A stretch of 64,000 nt of DNA from NCBI RefSeq assembly GCF_949987535.1, contig NC_080081.1, positions 53,392,153-53,456,152 of the forward strand, written 5' to 3'. The notes under the pieces are model-generated. The model did no database searches and had not been told where the DNA came from. It saw only the letters and a list, made by a program, of their open reading frames with translations. The position numbers were made by a program, and so were the translations under genes. Below are positions 12,693 to 23,800 of the stretch, one piece after another. Position 1 is the first letter of the stretch, and each line of letters starts with the position of its first letter. The DNA comes from Balaenoptera acutorostrata (lineage: Eukaryota > Chordata > Mammalia > Artiodactyla > Balaenopteridae).

Positions 12693-13215
12693 TCCCTCTG
12701 CATTGCAGCCTAAAATCTTCCTTCACTCAGTAAGCTGGAGCCAAGTTTTGTAGCAAACAATAACACAAGGTTCACATGGCTATATACAGATGGCACTCCA
12801 CAGTGTGCATGGAAATAGGAGAAAAAAGAAAACAGTGACACTAAATAATTTTCAGATTTTTGTAAAAAAAGGAAAATCTTTGCCATCACAAAGTAGAGCA
12901 TACTCTGGCATTGCACGGCTTTGCCTTGGTACTCAGGTGGAAAAAAACAATGTGAACACTTAGCTGGTGAGTTTAGTTTGTAATAATATTCTTCTTTAGA
13001 GACAAAGAAACTAATAAAATGTCTTCTTTGTAAACTACATGAAAGCTTTTCTGTGGTAAAATGATTCAGTTGGGCCTATAGTTAGGATAATAGATTTTAA
13101 GTGTCCTCACCAATAAATAAATAGTAACTATCTGAGGTGATAGATATGTCAGTTAGCTGTATTATGGTAATCATTTCATATGTATACATCAAAACAGCAT
13201 GTTGTACATCATAAA
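12693..13215. other. Unassigned sequence
   Basis: No gene or repeat recognised. The frame at 12916-12710 (68 codons) has no domain signature. Confidence 0.4.
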
Positions 13216-13718
13216 TATACGAATCTTCCTCAACTTATCAACTTATGATGGGGTTACATCCCAATAAACCCATCATAAATTGAAAATATCAAAATGCATT
13301 TAATACACCTAACCTACCAAACATCATAACTTAGCCTACTTGACCTTAAACATGCTCAGAATACTTACATTAGCCTACAGTTGGGAAAAATCATCTAATA
13401 CAAAACCTATTTTATACTAAATTGTTAAATATCTCATGTAATTTATTGAATTCTGCACTCAAAGTGAAAACAGGATGACTGTATGGATACAGAGTGGTTG
13501 TAAGTGTATTGGTTGTTCACCCTTGTGATCACCTGGCTGATTGGGAGCTGCAGCTCTGTGCCACTGCTCAGCTGTGGCTCTGTGCCTGCTGCATTTCGTT
13601 AGTCATGGGATATTCAAAATTTGGAGTACACTTTGCACTGAATGCATGTTACTTTCGCACCATTGTAAATTTGAAAAATTATGAGTGGGACCATTCTAAG
13701 TCAGAGACTGTTTGTATA
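13216..13718. mobile_element. Tigger-type DNA transposon (non-autonomous)
   Basis: About 500 bp matching a common mammalian pogo/Tigger-type non-autonomous element. Features are the inner stretches ATGGGGTTACATCCCAATAA and TTAGCCTACAGTTGGG, and degenerate inverted ends: 'TCCTCAACTTAT' on the left, 'AAGTCAGAGACTG' on the right. TA dinucleotides flank it, as expected for this superfamily. A 9-bp CAACTTAT repeat near the left end is a local duplication. The 105-codon frame at 13494-13811 straddles its right end and is a chance frame. Confidence 0.78.
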
Positions 13719-15314
13719 AAATTTTTATTTATCAGTCATACCTCAATGAAACTGGAAAAAAAGGGGGATGGGCCTAGAACCTCTTGTTGCAAGAAATCAA
13801 GGGCACTTTAAAAAATGCCTAGGTTGAGCCTTTGAAAAGGAAAAGAAAATCTCATTGGCTTAATTGTGATTAATAAAACAGTGATTATACTATTTTGTTG
13901 AAACAAGTTGAGTAAATTAAAAGAATCCTACACCATTGACATTGACATTGAAACTCCTTCAAATAGAAAGAGTGCTAAAAAGTGGTGGTAAAACATATAT
14001 AATTTTCCCAAAATTTCATCAATAATGCTATACGTTGATCAGTGCAGGTTTGTGAGTCTTATGTTGAAGTTAATCTAATTATAAACCATGGGTTAGCTTT
14101 TCATTATACTCCAACGTAATATCTGGAAGAACATATGTGTTTGTAGAATGTTAAATTGTTAGAATATTCAGAAGGAAAATATTTGTTCTTGAAGAGGGAA
14201 AGGGATCCATGTTATATTGTTGAAATAGAATGTGAAATTCAGTGGATTCAAGGTAATTTCAGGGAATTTCCCGGGTTTGCAAAGAAATGGAAAATGCTGA
14301 AAATTTTTCAGAATTAAAAAGAATGAGCTAACACAAGAATATAGTAAGAGTTTATTGAGGCAGAATTATGATCTCACTAAAGGTAGAAACTGCTTGTCCA
14401 TTCCCTTAATAAGAAGTCCCCCTTTATGGTAATAGCATTGTAATGGGAAAACCCATGTGCAATGGAAAAATGCATTCATTCTAGAGGCACTCATTTGGTT
14501 TGGATAGCCTCACATTCAGGAATGGTTCAAGGAGAAAACTGGGAGAGGTTGTGACATAAAAAAAAAAAAAAAAAAAAGGGAAAAAATGCCTTGAGGAAAA
14601 TATATTGAATTTTTATATAAAAGAATTTAACATCACCAATACACTAAAAGGAATTTGGGGGTATGTTGTATATATCAGTCAGAATCTTTGCAAGTATAAA
14701 TCATTTGATTGTGTGTCCACATTATAATCACTTGTTTGTACTTCATTATCTCCATCTTTTGACTTAGAAAGAGTAGAATCCTATGCCATCAACACAGAGT
14801 ATTTTACATTGGAAATCTTCTCCAAATCGAACTATTATGGCATGAATTCCTTGAATGCAGACACCAATTTTGTACAATTACTTATGGTATACATAATGTT
14901 GCACAAGGCAATGTACTAAGTGTATTATTTTACACATAGGAAGTGTAAAATAATAATTTCTGAAGGATAAAAAAATAGATAAATTTTCGGGACATTTAAA
15001 TTTTACATGCAGAAAGCTGAATTTCATACTAATGCAAGTAACATTAATATACATATTATCACATTTTAAAATCAGAAAAATTAATTAAAATAATGCAGTA
15101 GCTTGAATCAAAAATCAAAAATATATCTTCTTACAAGTTACCATATCAATTTGAGCATAGAGCTTGCCAATGTCATATTCAAACCACTTTAAAAATCAAT
15201 TTTTCTCTCTTTTTTTTTTTTTTCAAAATACAATATATAGAATTTTACATTGAAGGGGAAAAAAAATAGCTGACACATAGGGGAAAGAAATGATTGGCTT
15301 TCTCCACCTAATGT
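13719..15314. other. Unassigned AT-rich sequence, with poly-A at 14558-14577
   Basis: No family recognised. It contains a 20-bp A-run at 14558-14577 and a T-run near 15210-15225. Bases 15315-15383 are the host flank of the U6-L1 insertion and recur at 17444-17512. Confidence 0.5.
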
Positions 15315-15366
15315 CTGTCTGGATGGGCAGAGAAAAGCATGACATTTCTGGACAGGTGACAACATC

Positions 15367-15381
15367 TAAAATGATGTGTCA
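15367..15381 (+). repeat. Target-site duplication, left copy
   Basis: TAAAATGATGTGTCA lies directly before the U6-L1 chimera and recurs exactly at 18837-18851, just after its A-rich tail. The 5' TAAAA fits cleavage by the L1 endonuclease at a TTTT/A-like site on the other strand. Confidence 0.92.
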
Positions 15382-15383
15382 GA

Positions 15384-15489
15384 GTGCTTACTTTGGAAGC
15401 ACATATACTAAAATTGGACTGATACAGAGAAGATTAACATGGTCCCTGCACAGGATTACTTGCAAATTTGTGAAGCGTTCCATATTTTT
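15384..15489 (+). pseudogene. RNU6: U6 snRNA pseudogene (5' part of chimera)
   Basis: A 106-base copy of U6 spliceosomal RNA. It starts at the expected GTGCT, keeps the ACATATACTAAAATTGGA stretch, the ATACAGAGAAGATTA core (the ACAGAGA box, which pairs with the 5' splice site), and ends with GTGAAGCGTTCCATATTTTT. Substitutions lie in the 5' stem-loop (TTACTTTGGAAGC) and in the segment after ATGG. No TATA box is visible at the usual upstream position of a type 3 Pol III promoter (the flank is AAAATGATGTGTCA), so it is almost certainly a silent retrocopy. It is full length apart from one or two small indels. Confidence 0.93.
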
Positions 15490-17172
15490 AAAGCAGTTCA
15501 AAGAGGGAAGATTATAGCAATACAACTCTACCTCAGGAAACAAGTAAACTCTCAAATAAGCAATCTAACCATACACCTAAAGGAACTAGAGAAAGAAGAA
15601 CAAACAAAACTCAAAGTTAGTAAAAGGAAAGAAATCATAAACATCAGAGCAGAAATAAATGAAACAGAAACAAAGAAAACAATAGCAAAGATCAATAAAA
15701 CTAAAAGTTGGTTCTTTGAGAAGATAAACAAAATTGAGAAACCTTTACCCAGATTCATCAAGAAAAAGAGAGGACTCAAATCAATAAAATTAGAGAAAAA
15801 AACAAAAAAAAAAACAAAAAACGGAGAAGTTACAAGAGAAACGGCAGAAATACAAAGCATCCTAAGAGACTACTACAAGCAACTCTATGCCAATAAAGTG
15901 GACAACCTGGAAGAAACAGAGAAATTTTTAGAAAGGTATAACCTTCCAAGACTGAATCAGGAAGAAAGAGAAAATATGAACAGACCAATCACAAGTAATG
16001 AAATTGAAACTGTGATTAAAAATCTTCCAACAAACAAAAGTCCAGGACCAGAGGGATTCACAGGTGAATTCTATCAAACATTTAGAGAAGAGCTAACACC
16101 CATCCTTCTCAAACTCTTCAGAAAAATTGCAGAGGAAGGAACACTCCCAAACTCATTCTATGAGGCCATGATCACCCTGATACCAAAACCAGACAAAGAT
16201 ACTACAAAAAAAGAAAATTACAGACCAATATCACTAATGAACATAGATGCAAAAATCCTCAACAAAATACTAGCAAACAGAATCCAACAACACATTAAAA
16301 GGATCATACACCATGATCAAGTGGGACTTATCCCAGGGATGCAAGGATTCTTCAATATACGCAAATCAATCAATGTGATACACCATATTAACAAACTGAA
16401 GAAGAAAAACCATATGATCATCTCAATAGATGCAGAAAAAGCTTTTGACAAAATTCAACACCCATTAATGATAAAAACTCTCCAGAAAGTGGGCACAGAG
16501 GGAAACACCCTCAACATAATAAAGTCCATATACGACAAACCCACAGCAAACATCATCCTCAATGGTGAAAAACTGAAAGCATTTCATCTAAGATCAGGAA
16601 CAAGACAAGGATGTCCACTCTCACGACTATTATTCAACATAGTTTTGGAAGTCCTAGCCACAGCAATCAGAGAAGAAAAAGAAATAAAAGGAATACAAAT
16701 TGGAAAAGAAGAAGTAAAATTGTCACTGTTTGCAGATGACATGATACTATACATAGAGAATCTTAAAGATGCCAAGAGAAAACTACTAGAGCTAATCAAT
16801 GAATTTGGTAAAGTTGCAGGACACAAAATTAATGCACAGAAATATCTTGCATTCCTATACACTAACGATGAAAAATCTGAAAGAGAAATTAAGGAAACAC
16901 TCCCATTTACCATTGCAACAAAAATAATAAAATACCTAGGAATAAACCTACCTAAGGAGACAAAAGACCTGTATGCGGAAAACTATAAGACACTGATGAA
17001 AGAAATTAAAAATGGTACAAACAGGTGGAGAGATATACCATGTTCTTGGATTGGAAGAATCAGTATTGTGAAAATGACTACACTACCCAAAGCAATCTAC
17101 AGATTCAATGCAATCCCTGTCAAATTACCAATGGCATTTTTTTTTACAGAACTAGAACAAAAAAAATCTTAA
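15439..17172 (+). pseudogene. U6-L1 fusion frame: truncated L1 ORF2 with reverse transcriptase domain
   Basis: An uninterrupted 577-codon frame. The first 17 codons (15439-15489, [17 protein letters not shown]) are U6 sequence; L1 ORF2 continues in frame from codon 18 (KAVQRGK). The endonuclease domain is missing. Next come the linker and the reverse transcriptase domain, with [12 protein letters not shown] (about 201), PISLMN (about 263), DAEKAFDKI (about 331), GTRQGCPLS (about 387) and the catalytic FADD (431-434). The usual SPLLFN is SRLLFN here. The frame ends at 17172 where T- and A-runs have shifted it (near 17138 and 17160), before the C-terminal region. There is no evidence that it is expressed; the open frame may simply reflect a fairly recent insertion. 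Confidence 0.88.
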
Positions 17173-17443
17173 AATTTGTATGGAGACACTAAAGACCCTG
17201 AATAACAAAAACCATGTTGAGGGAACAAATCAGAGCTGGAGGAATCTGACTCCCTGACTTCAGAGTATACTACAAAGCTACAGTAATCAAACCAATATGG
17301 TACTGGCACAAAAACAGAAATATAGATCAATGGAACAGGATAGTAAACTCAGAGATAAACCCATGCACCTGTGGTCAACTAATCTATGACAAAGGAGGCA
17401 AGGATATACAATGGAGAAAAGACAGTGTCTTCAATAAGTGGTG

Positions 17444-17598
17444 CTGTCTGGATCGGCAGAGAAAAGCATGACATTCCTGGACAGGTGATGACATCTAAAA
17501 TGATGTGTCAGAGTGCTTGTTTGGCAGCACATATACTAAAACTGGACCGATACAGAGAAGATTAGCATGGTCTATGGTAATCAGTTATACTCAAATGA
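17444..17598 (+). repeat. Internal patch copying the element's own 5' junction
   Basis: A stretch interrupting the L1 sequence GGTGCTG/GGAAAACTGG. Bases 17444-17571 repeat 15315-15443: 69 bp of host flank, including the target-site duplication sequence, then the first 59-60 bases of U6. By eye there are about nine substitutions and one indel over 129 bp. After the U6 part come 27 bases (17572-17598) whose source I could not identify. The left edge overlaps CTG shared by L1 and flank (microhomology). Because L1 resumes exactly where it stopped, this is an insertion and not a second retrotransposition event. Confidence 0.9.
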
Positions 17599-18609
17599 GG
17601 AAAACTGGACAGCTACATGTAAAAGAATGAAATTCGAACACTCCCTAACACCATACACAAAAATAAACACAAAATGGATTAGAGACCTAAATGTAAGACT
17701 GGACGCTATAAAACTCTTAGGGGGAAACATAGGAAGAACACCCTGACATAAATCACAGCAAGATCTTTTTTGATCCCCCTCCTAAAGTAATGGAAATAAA
17801 AACAAAAATAAACAAATGGGACCTAATGAAACTTAAAAGTGTTTGCAAAGCAAAGGAAACTACAACCAAGACGAAAAGACAACCCTCAGAATGGGAGAAA
17901 ATATTTGCAAACAAATCAACGGACAAAGGATTAATCTCCAAAATATATAAACAGCTCATGCAGCTCACTATTGAAAAAAACAAATAACTCAATCCAAAAA
18001 TGGGCAGAAGACCTAAATAGATATTTCTCCAAAGAAGACATACAGAAGGCCACGAAGCACATGAAAAGATGCTCAACATCAGTAATTATTAGAGAAATGC
18101 AAATCAAAACTACAGTGAAGTATCACCTTTCACCAGTTAGAATGGGCATCATCAGAAAATCTACAAACAACAAATGCTGGAGAGGGTGTGGAGAAAAGGG
18201 AACCCTCTTGCACTGTTGGTGGGAATGTAAATTGATACAGCCACTATGGAGAACAGTATGGAGGTTCCTTAAAAAACTAAAAATAGAAATGCCATATGAC
18301 CCAGTAATCCCACTACTGGGCATATACCCAGGGAAAACCATAATTCAAACAGACACATGCACCCCAATGTTCATTGCAGCACTATTTACAATAGCAAGAT
18401 CATGGAAACAACCTAACTGCCCATCAGCAGACAAATGGATAAAGAAGATGTGGTACATATATACAATGGAATATTTCTCAGCCATAAAAAGGAACGAAAT
18501 TGGGTCATTTGCAGAGTTGTGGATGGATCTAGAGACTGCCATACAGAGTGAAGTAAGTCAGAAAGAGAAAAACAAATATTGTATATTAACGCATATATGT
18601 GGAACCTAG
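17599..18609 (+). pseudogene. L1 ORF2 C-terminal region, frameshifted
   Basis: Continuation of L1 ORF2 after the patch, broken by frameshifts near 17745 and 17965. The longest frame, 17971-18609 (212 codons), ends at the natural ORF2 stop and encodes the C-terminal domain, including the cysteine-rich motif [18 protein letters not shown] and the [11 protein letters not shown] and [17 protein letters not shown] stretches typical of ORF2p. This domain is thought to bind L1 RNA. It lies in a different frame from the reverse transcriptase part. Confidence 0.9.
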
Positions 18610-18836
18610 AAAAATTGTACAGATTAACCGGTTTGCAGGGCAGAAATAGAGACACAGATGTAGAGAATTAACATATGGACACCAAGGGGGGAAAGTGGTG
18701 GGGGTGGAGGGTGGTGGTGGGATGAATTGGAGATTGGGATTGACTTATATACACTAATGTGTATGAAATGGATAACTAATAAGAACCTGCTGTATAAAAA
18801 ATAAATAAAATAAAATTCAAAATTTCAAAAATAAAA
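18610..18836 (+). other. L1 3' UTR and A-rich tail
   Basis: The 3' UTR of the same element, with the G-rich run GGGGGGAAAGTGGTGGGGGT near 18686-18706 and the usual terminal ACTAATAAGAACCTGCTGTA. An impure tail of AATAAA-like repeats follows (18795-18836) and may supply the polyadenylation signal. Confidence 0.88.
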
Positions 18837-18851
18837 TAAAATGATGTGTCA
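18837..18851 (+). repeat. Target-site duplication, right copy
   Basis: TAAAATGATGTGTCA, identical to 15367-15381. It closes the U6-L1 insertion. Confidence 0.92.
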
Positions 18852-19665
18852 CAGCTTTCAAACAAATGAGAAATGAATATGCGATTCAATTTTCTTCTAA
18901 ATACATGCAATAAAATGTTTCATTTAAATACATTTCATTGCTTCTATAATTCATTTATTGTTTCTTTTTCATTTTTTCTTTCTTTTTCTTTTTAGTATCA
19001 GTACTTTGTGCTCTCTATATTAAATCATAACCGTAGCAATACCTGAGATATCTCATAGATGGATAGGAAATTGCTAACAATGCAAGGCAACTTAAAAAGG
19101 AAATAACAGGATAGGCCATGACCATGACTGTCACAGCATATGTTGCCCAAGGCTTTGTCCTGCCATCTCAAGAAACTTCTGCTAATAGGAGAAGAGCTGT
19201 CAGGGAAGGCCGTGGTATCAATATTCTCATTTTACTTTAATGCTACTGTCTCAGAACTTCTGCTTTATAAAGGATATTTAAGGGTTGACTCAGGTATGTT
19301 TATAATATTAGCAGATGTGAAGGTAAATATGTCGACTAGGAAATTAGTCCTACAAATTGTTTGAGAAACAAGAAAGAGTTAAGGTTTCAGATCATGGCAG
19401 TTTTTCATAATAAATTTACATTCTGTGATAAAAGTGTAGTCTAAAGAACCAAGGAGAAAATAACTCCATTAGACAGGTTCATTTTGAATAGGGATTCCAC
19501 ATAATTATAGTAGAATATATAACCTCATTTGAGTATAACTGATTACAAGTATTCATGCTGATGGGAATCAGGAATATTGTGTTAATCATGGTAATGCTTT
19601 TCTAACTCACTGATGGTTACTCACTTATCTATCAGGAACAGTCTTTAGATCTGCTAATCACTTTC
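18852..19665. other. Unassigned sequence
   Basis: No gene or repeat recognised. The T/C-rich tract at 18955-18993 is low complexity. The 74-codon frame at 19140-19364 has no domain signature. Confidence 0.4.
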
Positions 19666-19667
19666 TT

Positions 19668-20925
19668 TTTATCTTTTTTTAAATGGAAGTATAATTGCCT
19701 TACAACGTTATACCAGTTTCAGGTGTACAACACAGAGATTTGATATTTTTGTATATTTCAAAATGACCACAACAATGTCTAGTTATCATTTGTCACCCAT
19801 ACAAAGATATTAAAATAATATTGAATATATTCTCTATGCAGTACATTAAATCCCTGTGACTTATTTCTTTCCTAACTGAAATAATCTCCCTCACCTAGTT
19901 CACTCATCTCCCCATTCTCCTCTCCTCTGTCAACCACCTGTTTGTCCGCTGCATTTATGAGTCTGCTTTAATTTTGTTATGTTTGTTCATTTGTTTTGGT
20001 TTTTAGATTCCACATATAAGTTAAATCATATGGTATTTGTTTTTCTCTATATGACTTATTTCACTTAGCATAATATCCTCTAGGCCCAGACATGTCGTTG
20101 CAAATGGAAAGATTTCATTTTTCATTGCTTAATAATGTTCCATTGTGTGTGCCTGTGTGTGTGTGTGTGTACATATATACATATATAAATATATCACATA
20201 TATATGTATATGTAGATATGTGTGTGTATATATATGTATGTGTATATATATATATACACATCACATCTTCTTTAGCCATTCAGCTGTTGGTGGACACTTA
20301 GGATGCTTCCATATCTTGGCTATTGTAAATAATGCTACAATGAACCTATATAGATAGGGGTGCAAATGTCTTTTCAAATTACTATTTTTTTTTTCTTTGG
20401 GAAAAACCTAGAAGTGGAATTGTTGAATCATATGGTTGTTCTATTTTTAAATTTTTGAGGAACCTCCATAACATTTTCCATTGTGCCTGTCCCAGTTTAC
20501 ATTCTCACCAAATATGCACAAATGTCCCCTTTTCTCCACATCCTTGCCAACACTTATTTGTTGTCTTTGTGATAATAGTCATTCTGACAGATATGAGGTG
20601 ATATCTCACTGTGGTTTTGATTTGCATTTCCCTGAGTGTTGGTGAAGTTGAGCATTTTTTCATGTGTCTATTGGCTCTGTGTATGTCTTATTTGCAAAAA
20701 AATGTCTATTCATGTCTTCTGTCCATGTATTAATTGAGGTGTTTGGTCTTTTTGATATTGAGTTGTTTGAGTTCCTCGTATGTTTTGGATATTAGCACAT
20801 TATCAGGTATATCTTTTCCAAATACGTTCTTCCATTCAGTAGGCTGCCTTTTCCTTTAGTTGACAGTTTCCTTCATTGTGCAAAAACTGTTTAGTTTGAT
20901 GTATTCCCATTTGTTTTTGCAGATG
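19668..20925 (-). mobile_element. L1 3' fragment with internal TG/TA microsatellite
   Basis: A minus-strand L1 covering the 3' UTR and the end of ORF2. Landmarks on the plus strand are CAGTTTCAGGTGTACAACAC (3' UTR), TTTTTAGATTCCACATATAA, CAAATGGAAAGATTTCATTT and GCCAACACTTATTTGTTGTC. It is 5'-truncated near 20925 and carries a microsatellite expansion at 20146-20262. Confidence 0.88.
20146..20262. repeat. Compound (TG)n/(TA)n microsatellite
   Basis: Alternating purine-pyrimidine tract: a TG run, then mixed ATAT/GTAT steps, ending in TA repeats, inside the L1 above. The 69- and 70-codon frames here are repeat translation. Confidence 0.9.
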
Positions 20926-21019
20926 AAGTTTATATAGATAGGTATAAATTAGTAAAACATGTGTTAGAAACCCCAGATAAAAGGTAAGAGTGGAGATTAG
21001 GAATTTTTTTTATTATTTA

Positions 21020-21132
21020 ACAAATATGTATTGAGTTCATTCTATATTCAGACACTGTTATAGGCACTTGAGATACATTAAATGATGTCTGTCCTCATAG
21101 AGATTACATTCAAGTAAGTCATGTCCACCATA
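21020..21132 (-). mobile_element. L2 3' end fragment
   Basis: Plus strand reads AACAAATATGTATTGAGTTC, then CACTGTTATAGGCACTTGAG and a TCCTCATAGAGATTACATTC stretch, matching the common mammalian L2 3' end in antisense. Confidence 0.6.
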
Positions 21133-23070
21133 TAGTTAGTTCCCTTGCTTATGAATTTAGATAATAATTGTTCTTGTGGTTGAAAACTATAAGATTTTAT
21201 TAGTTTTCTAACAACATATTTATATTTAAGGTATTCACAAGAAGAAACAATATTTTGTTTGGGCTATCCGTCTATTGACTGGTAACATTCATTTATTTGA
21301 GCAGCATAATGGCAGCAAGCCCAGCAATGATATTTATCTTTGCCAAACATTTTTCATTCTGTTTAATTCTAAGAATAATTTAAAAATCTCAAATGAAATA
21401 AAGAATTAGGGAACAAACCTAAGTTCATATTCATATGTAGTTGTGGTTAATTCCTAAGTTTTTCTTTAGCTGTTAAAATCAAAGTCAAAATCAATATTAG
21501 TATTTACTTTTCAGTATCTACCAGTAGAGGTACATTAATTTTGCTTAATTTTAGTTATTTTCAGGGAAATGAATTTAGTCTTCGAAAGAGGAAAACATAC
21601 CACAGGTAGCATTTTCCACTGACTAGAGTCAATGTTTCTTCACGGCCAACCAAATATTTTATTATTATTTTCTATATTTTCATTGCTTAGCTCTTAACTT
21701 AAAATACGTTATCGGTAGTGGTTGATCTATTTTCACCATATATTATGGTCCTGCAAGGTTTTCTTTCATTTTTTCTGGTTATTATTTTCATAATCAGTCT
21801 CAAGTTTTCTTCCAAGAAAAATATGCATATTCATTTATTTTACTCTCAATTTAAAAACAAATGAAAAATAGGAGAAGACAATTTTGTAATAAAAAACGAT
21901 CGTTGCTCTTTTCTGATGACAATGCATTCCTAGGAAAGGTTAAGCTTTACGCTAATAAATGCAAGAGTTTATTCAGATTCAGCACATGCACATACATTAT
22001 GAAGATATGTAAAATATTTGTCAAAATGTATTTTCCTGCTTGACTTTCTTCGCCTCTGCTCTCAGCTACAGTTTACCGTTACTTATTCTTCTTGCAGGTC
22101 CATCTGAGGTATATTTTGACAATCAGTCAAACTTGTTAGTTTACAAAAGCCTGTTTTCTTAATGTGGGTAAGATAATAATGCAGAAGGATGATACACTTA
22201 GCTTTGTGGCACACAAAGCATAGTATTGCACGAGATTAATAATCTGGAAACTAATAATTGGGAGGTATAATGCAGTAATTTATAATCATGAATTGATGCT
22301 CTAGTTCAGATTAGTTTACCTAATTACCATCCCTTAGAATCTGAACAAATGGACCATGTGACAGATGAACTTCTATAGGGATAGAAGGGGGAAATTTTTT
22401 TTAATCAGCTAGAGGACAGCATAAATCCCTGAAAATCTGATTTGAGAATATTAAGAAATCTGAATATGGAAACCATGACATGAGAAATGATAGAATATGA
22501 AGACAAGCTTCACCTGCTTAAAAATTTGATCTGGATCAAGTTTAATTTGTATGGTTTGACAGGCAGTGCAAGTGCCTGTTTGCTGATCATATTCTTAAGC
22601 ATAATTGTCAAAAATTTTGATCAAAGAAAAATGGAAAGGGGCAAACATTTCTAGAACTTTATTTTGAAATAATGACCCCCTTTCCTCTTCTCATTAATTT
22701 TAAACCATCACCACCACAAAGAAGCAGAGACTCCATTTATCTGTAGTCTGGTGGCTGGTAATTTATATTTCTCTGTATGCTCATCAATTTTAAGCCTTCG
22801 CAGTAAACAAAAGACCTCTGCTTGACTTTAGTAGATAGTCTTGACATATATTAAGTTACTCCAATTACCGAAATAAGGTATTCTGACAATATCTTCACTC
22901 CTACAAATACCTTTCCTGTATTCTCACCTAGCAAACTGCACCCAGTAGGTATTAAAACTATTGATTCAAACAGTGACTGAATTAAAAAATTAATAGAATA
23001 TGTTAAATGTGGCACAAAAGTATGAGTTTATGTAATTTCTTTTGAAAAAAAGTAACAATAGCTATTTAAG
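21133..23070. other. Unassigned sequence
   Basis: No gene or repeat family recognised. Short frames (for example 21861-22043) have no domain signature. Confidence 0.4.
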
Positions 23071-23074
23071 AAGT

Positions 23075-23800
23075 CTAGGTACTATCTACTTGACCTAGAA
23101 ATTCCATTACTGGACATCTGTTTTCCAGATACACTTGTACATGTGTGCAAAGACAAATGTAGTAGGAGGCACAATCGAATTTCTTGTAATACCAAACGAT
23201 TAAACACATTGTAAATGTTCTTCAGTAAGAGACAGGTTAAAAACATGTTACATCCACAAAATGGAAACCGTGCAGCCATTTAAAAGAAATATGTTTATAT
23301 TACAGTGTGTATATATGTGTGTGTAAGTGTGTGTACACACACACTCATATATATATATATAATCTATGTATGTATCATGTTTATTTATGTGTATATAGTA
23401 CAGATATATACCATACACATATATTTATTGTACATATGATAACATATATACAACACACACAAATATGAAAAGATCTCCAAGATATGTAAATTTTTAAAAA
23501 AGAACATAAAGAACAGCACTATATACTATACACAAGTGCCAATCCTAGAAACAATTCAAATTTCTGTCCACCAAGAAATGGATAAAGAAATTGTATTCTG
23601 TTGATATAATAGAACACCATACATCAAAGAAAATTAATGAGCTATAGCTACACACAATATGTTTGAATCTGAAATACATAATATTGAACTAACAAAAGTT
23701 AGACACCAAAGAATACCTTTAATAAAATTTGAAAACAGGCAACACTAAGCTATAGATTTTAGTTATCATATAATGATGATAAGATAAAGGAAAAAATAAA
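23075..23800 (+). mobile_element. Old L1 ORF2/3' fragments with microsatellite
   Basis: Degenerate plus-strand L1 sequence. It starts in the ORF2 C-terminal region (ACCTAGAAATTCCATTACTG, ATACACTTGTACATGTGTGC), continues past a TG/CA/TA-rich stretch at 23296-23460 (AAAAGATCTCCAAGATATGT follows) and into a related segment at about 23540-23730 (GTCCACCAAGAAATGGATAA). Possibly two pieces. Confidence 0.65.
23296..23460. repeat. Interrupted (TG)n/(CA)n/(TA)n microsatellite
   Basis: Alternating TG, CA and TA steps interrupted by short unique stretches, inside the old L1 piece. Confidence 0.75.

Larger units (their letters stand above)
15384..18836 (+). mobile_element. U6 snRNA-L1 chimeric retroelement
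   Basis: A single retrotransposed unit. A nearly full-length U6 snRNA copy (15384-15489) is joined at the U6 terminal T-run to a 5'-truncated plus-strand L1 that starts within ORF2 (15490) and runs to the L1 3' UTR and an A-rich tail (to 18836). One 15-bp target-site duplication flanks the whole unit (15367-15381 and 18837-18851), so U6 and L1 entered together. U6-L1 chimeras are an established class in mammals, attributed to template switching or RNA ligation during target-primed reverse transcription. A later 152-bp insertion (17447-17598) and several frameshifts damage the L1 part. Confidence 0.94.

Noticed and set aside
15384..15489. Functional U6 snRNA gene
   Set aside because: There is no TATA box or proximal element at the right distance upstream, changes lie in the 5' stem-loop, and it is fused to L1 within one target-site duplication.
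15439..17172. 577-codon frame as a host gene
   Set aside because: It is the L1 ORF2 reverse transcriptase region lying within a bounded retroelement; no splice structure or host domain is present.
17513..17571. Second, independently retrotransposed U6 pseudogene
   Set aside because: It is only the first 59 bases, has no A-tail or duplication of its own, and shares the 69-bp flank and several changes with the copy at 15384, so it is a copy of that locus.
15367..18851. Explaining the internal patch by tandem duplication followed by deletion
   Set aside because: That would need the deletion to restore the L1 sequence exactly at GGTGCTG/GGAAAACTGG; a simple templated insertion explains it with one event.
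20092..20357. 69-70 codon frames rich in Y, I, C and V
   Set aside because: They are translations of a TG/TA microsatellite inside an L1 fragment.
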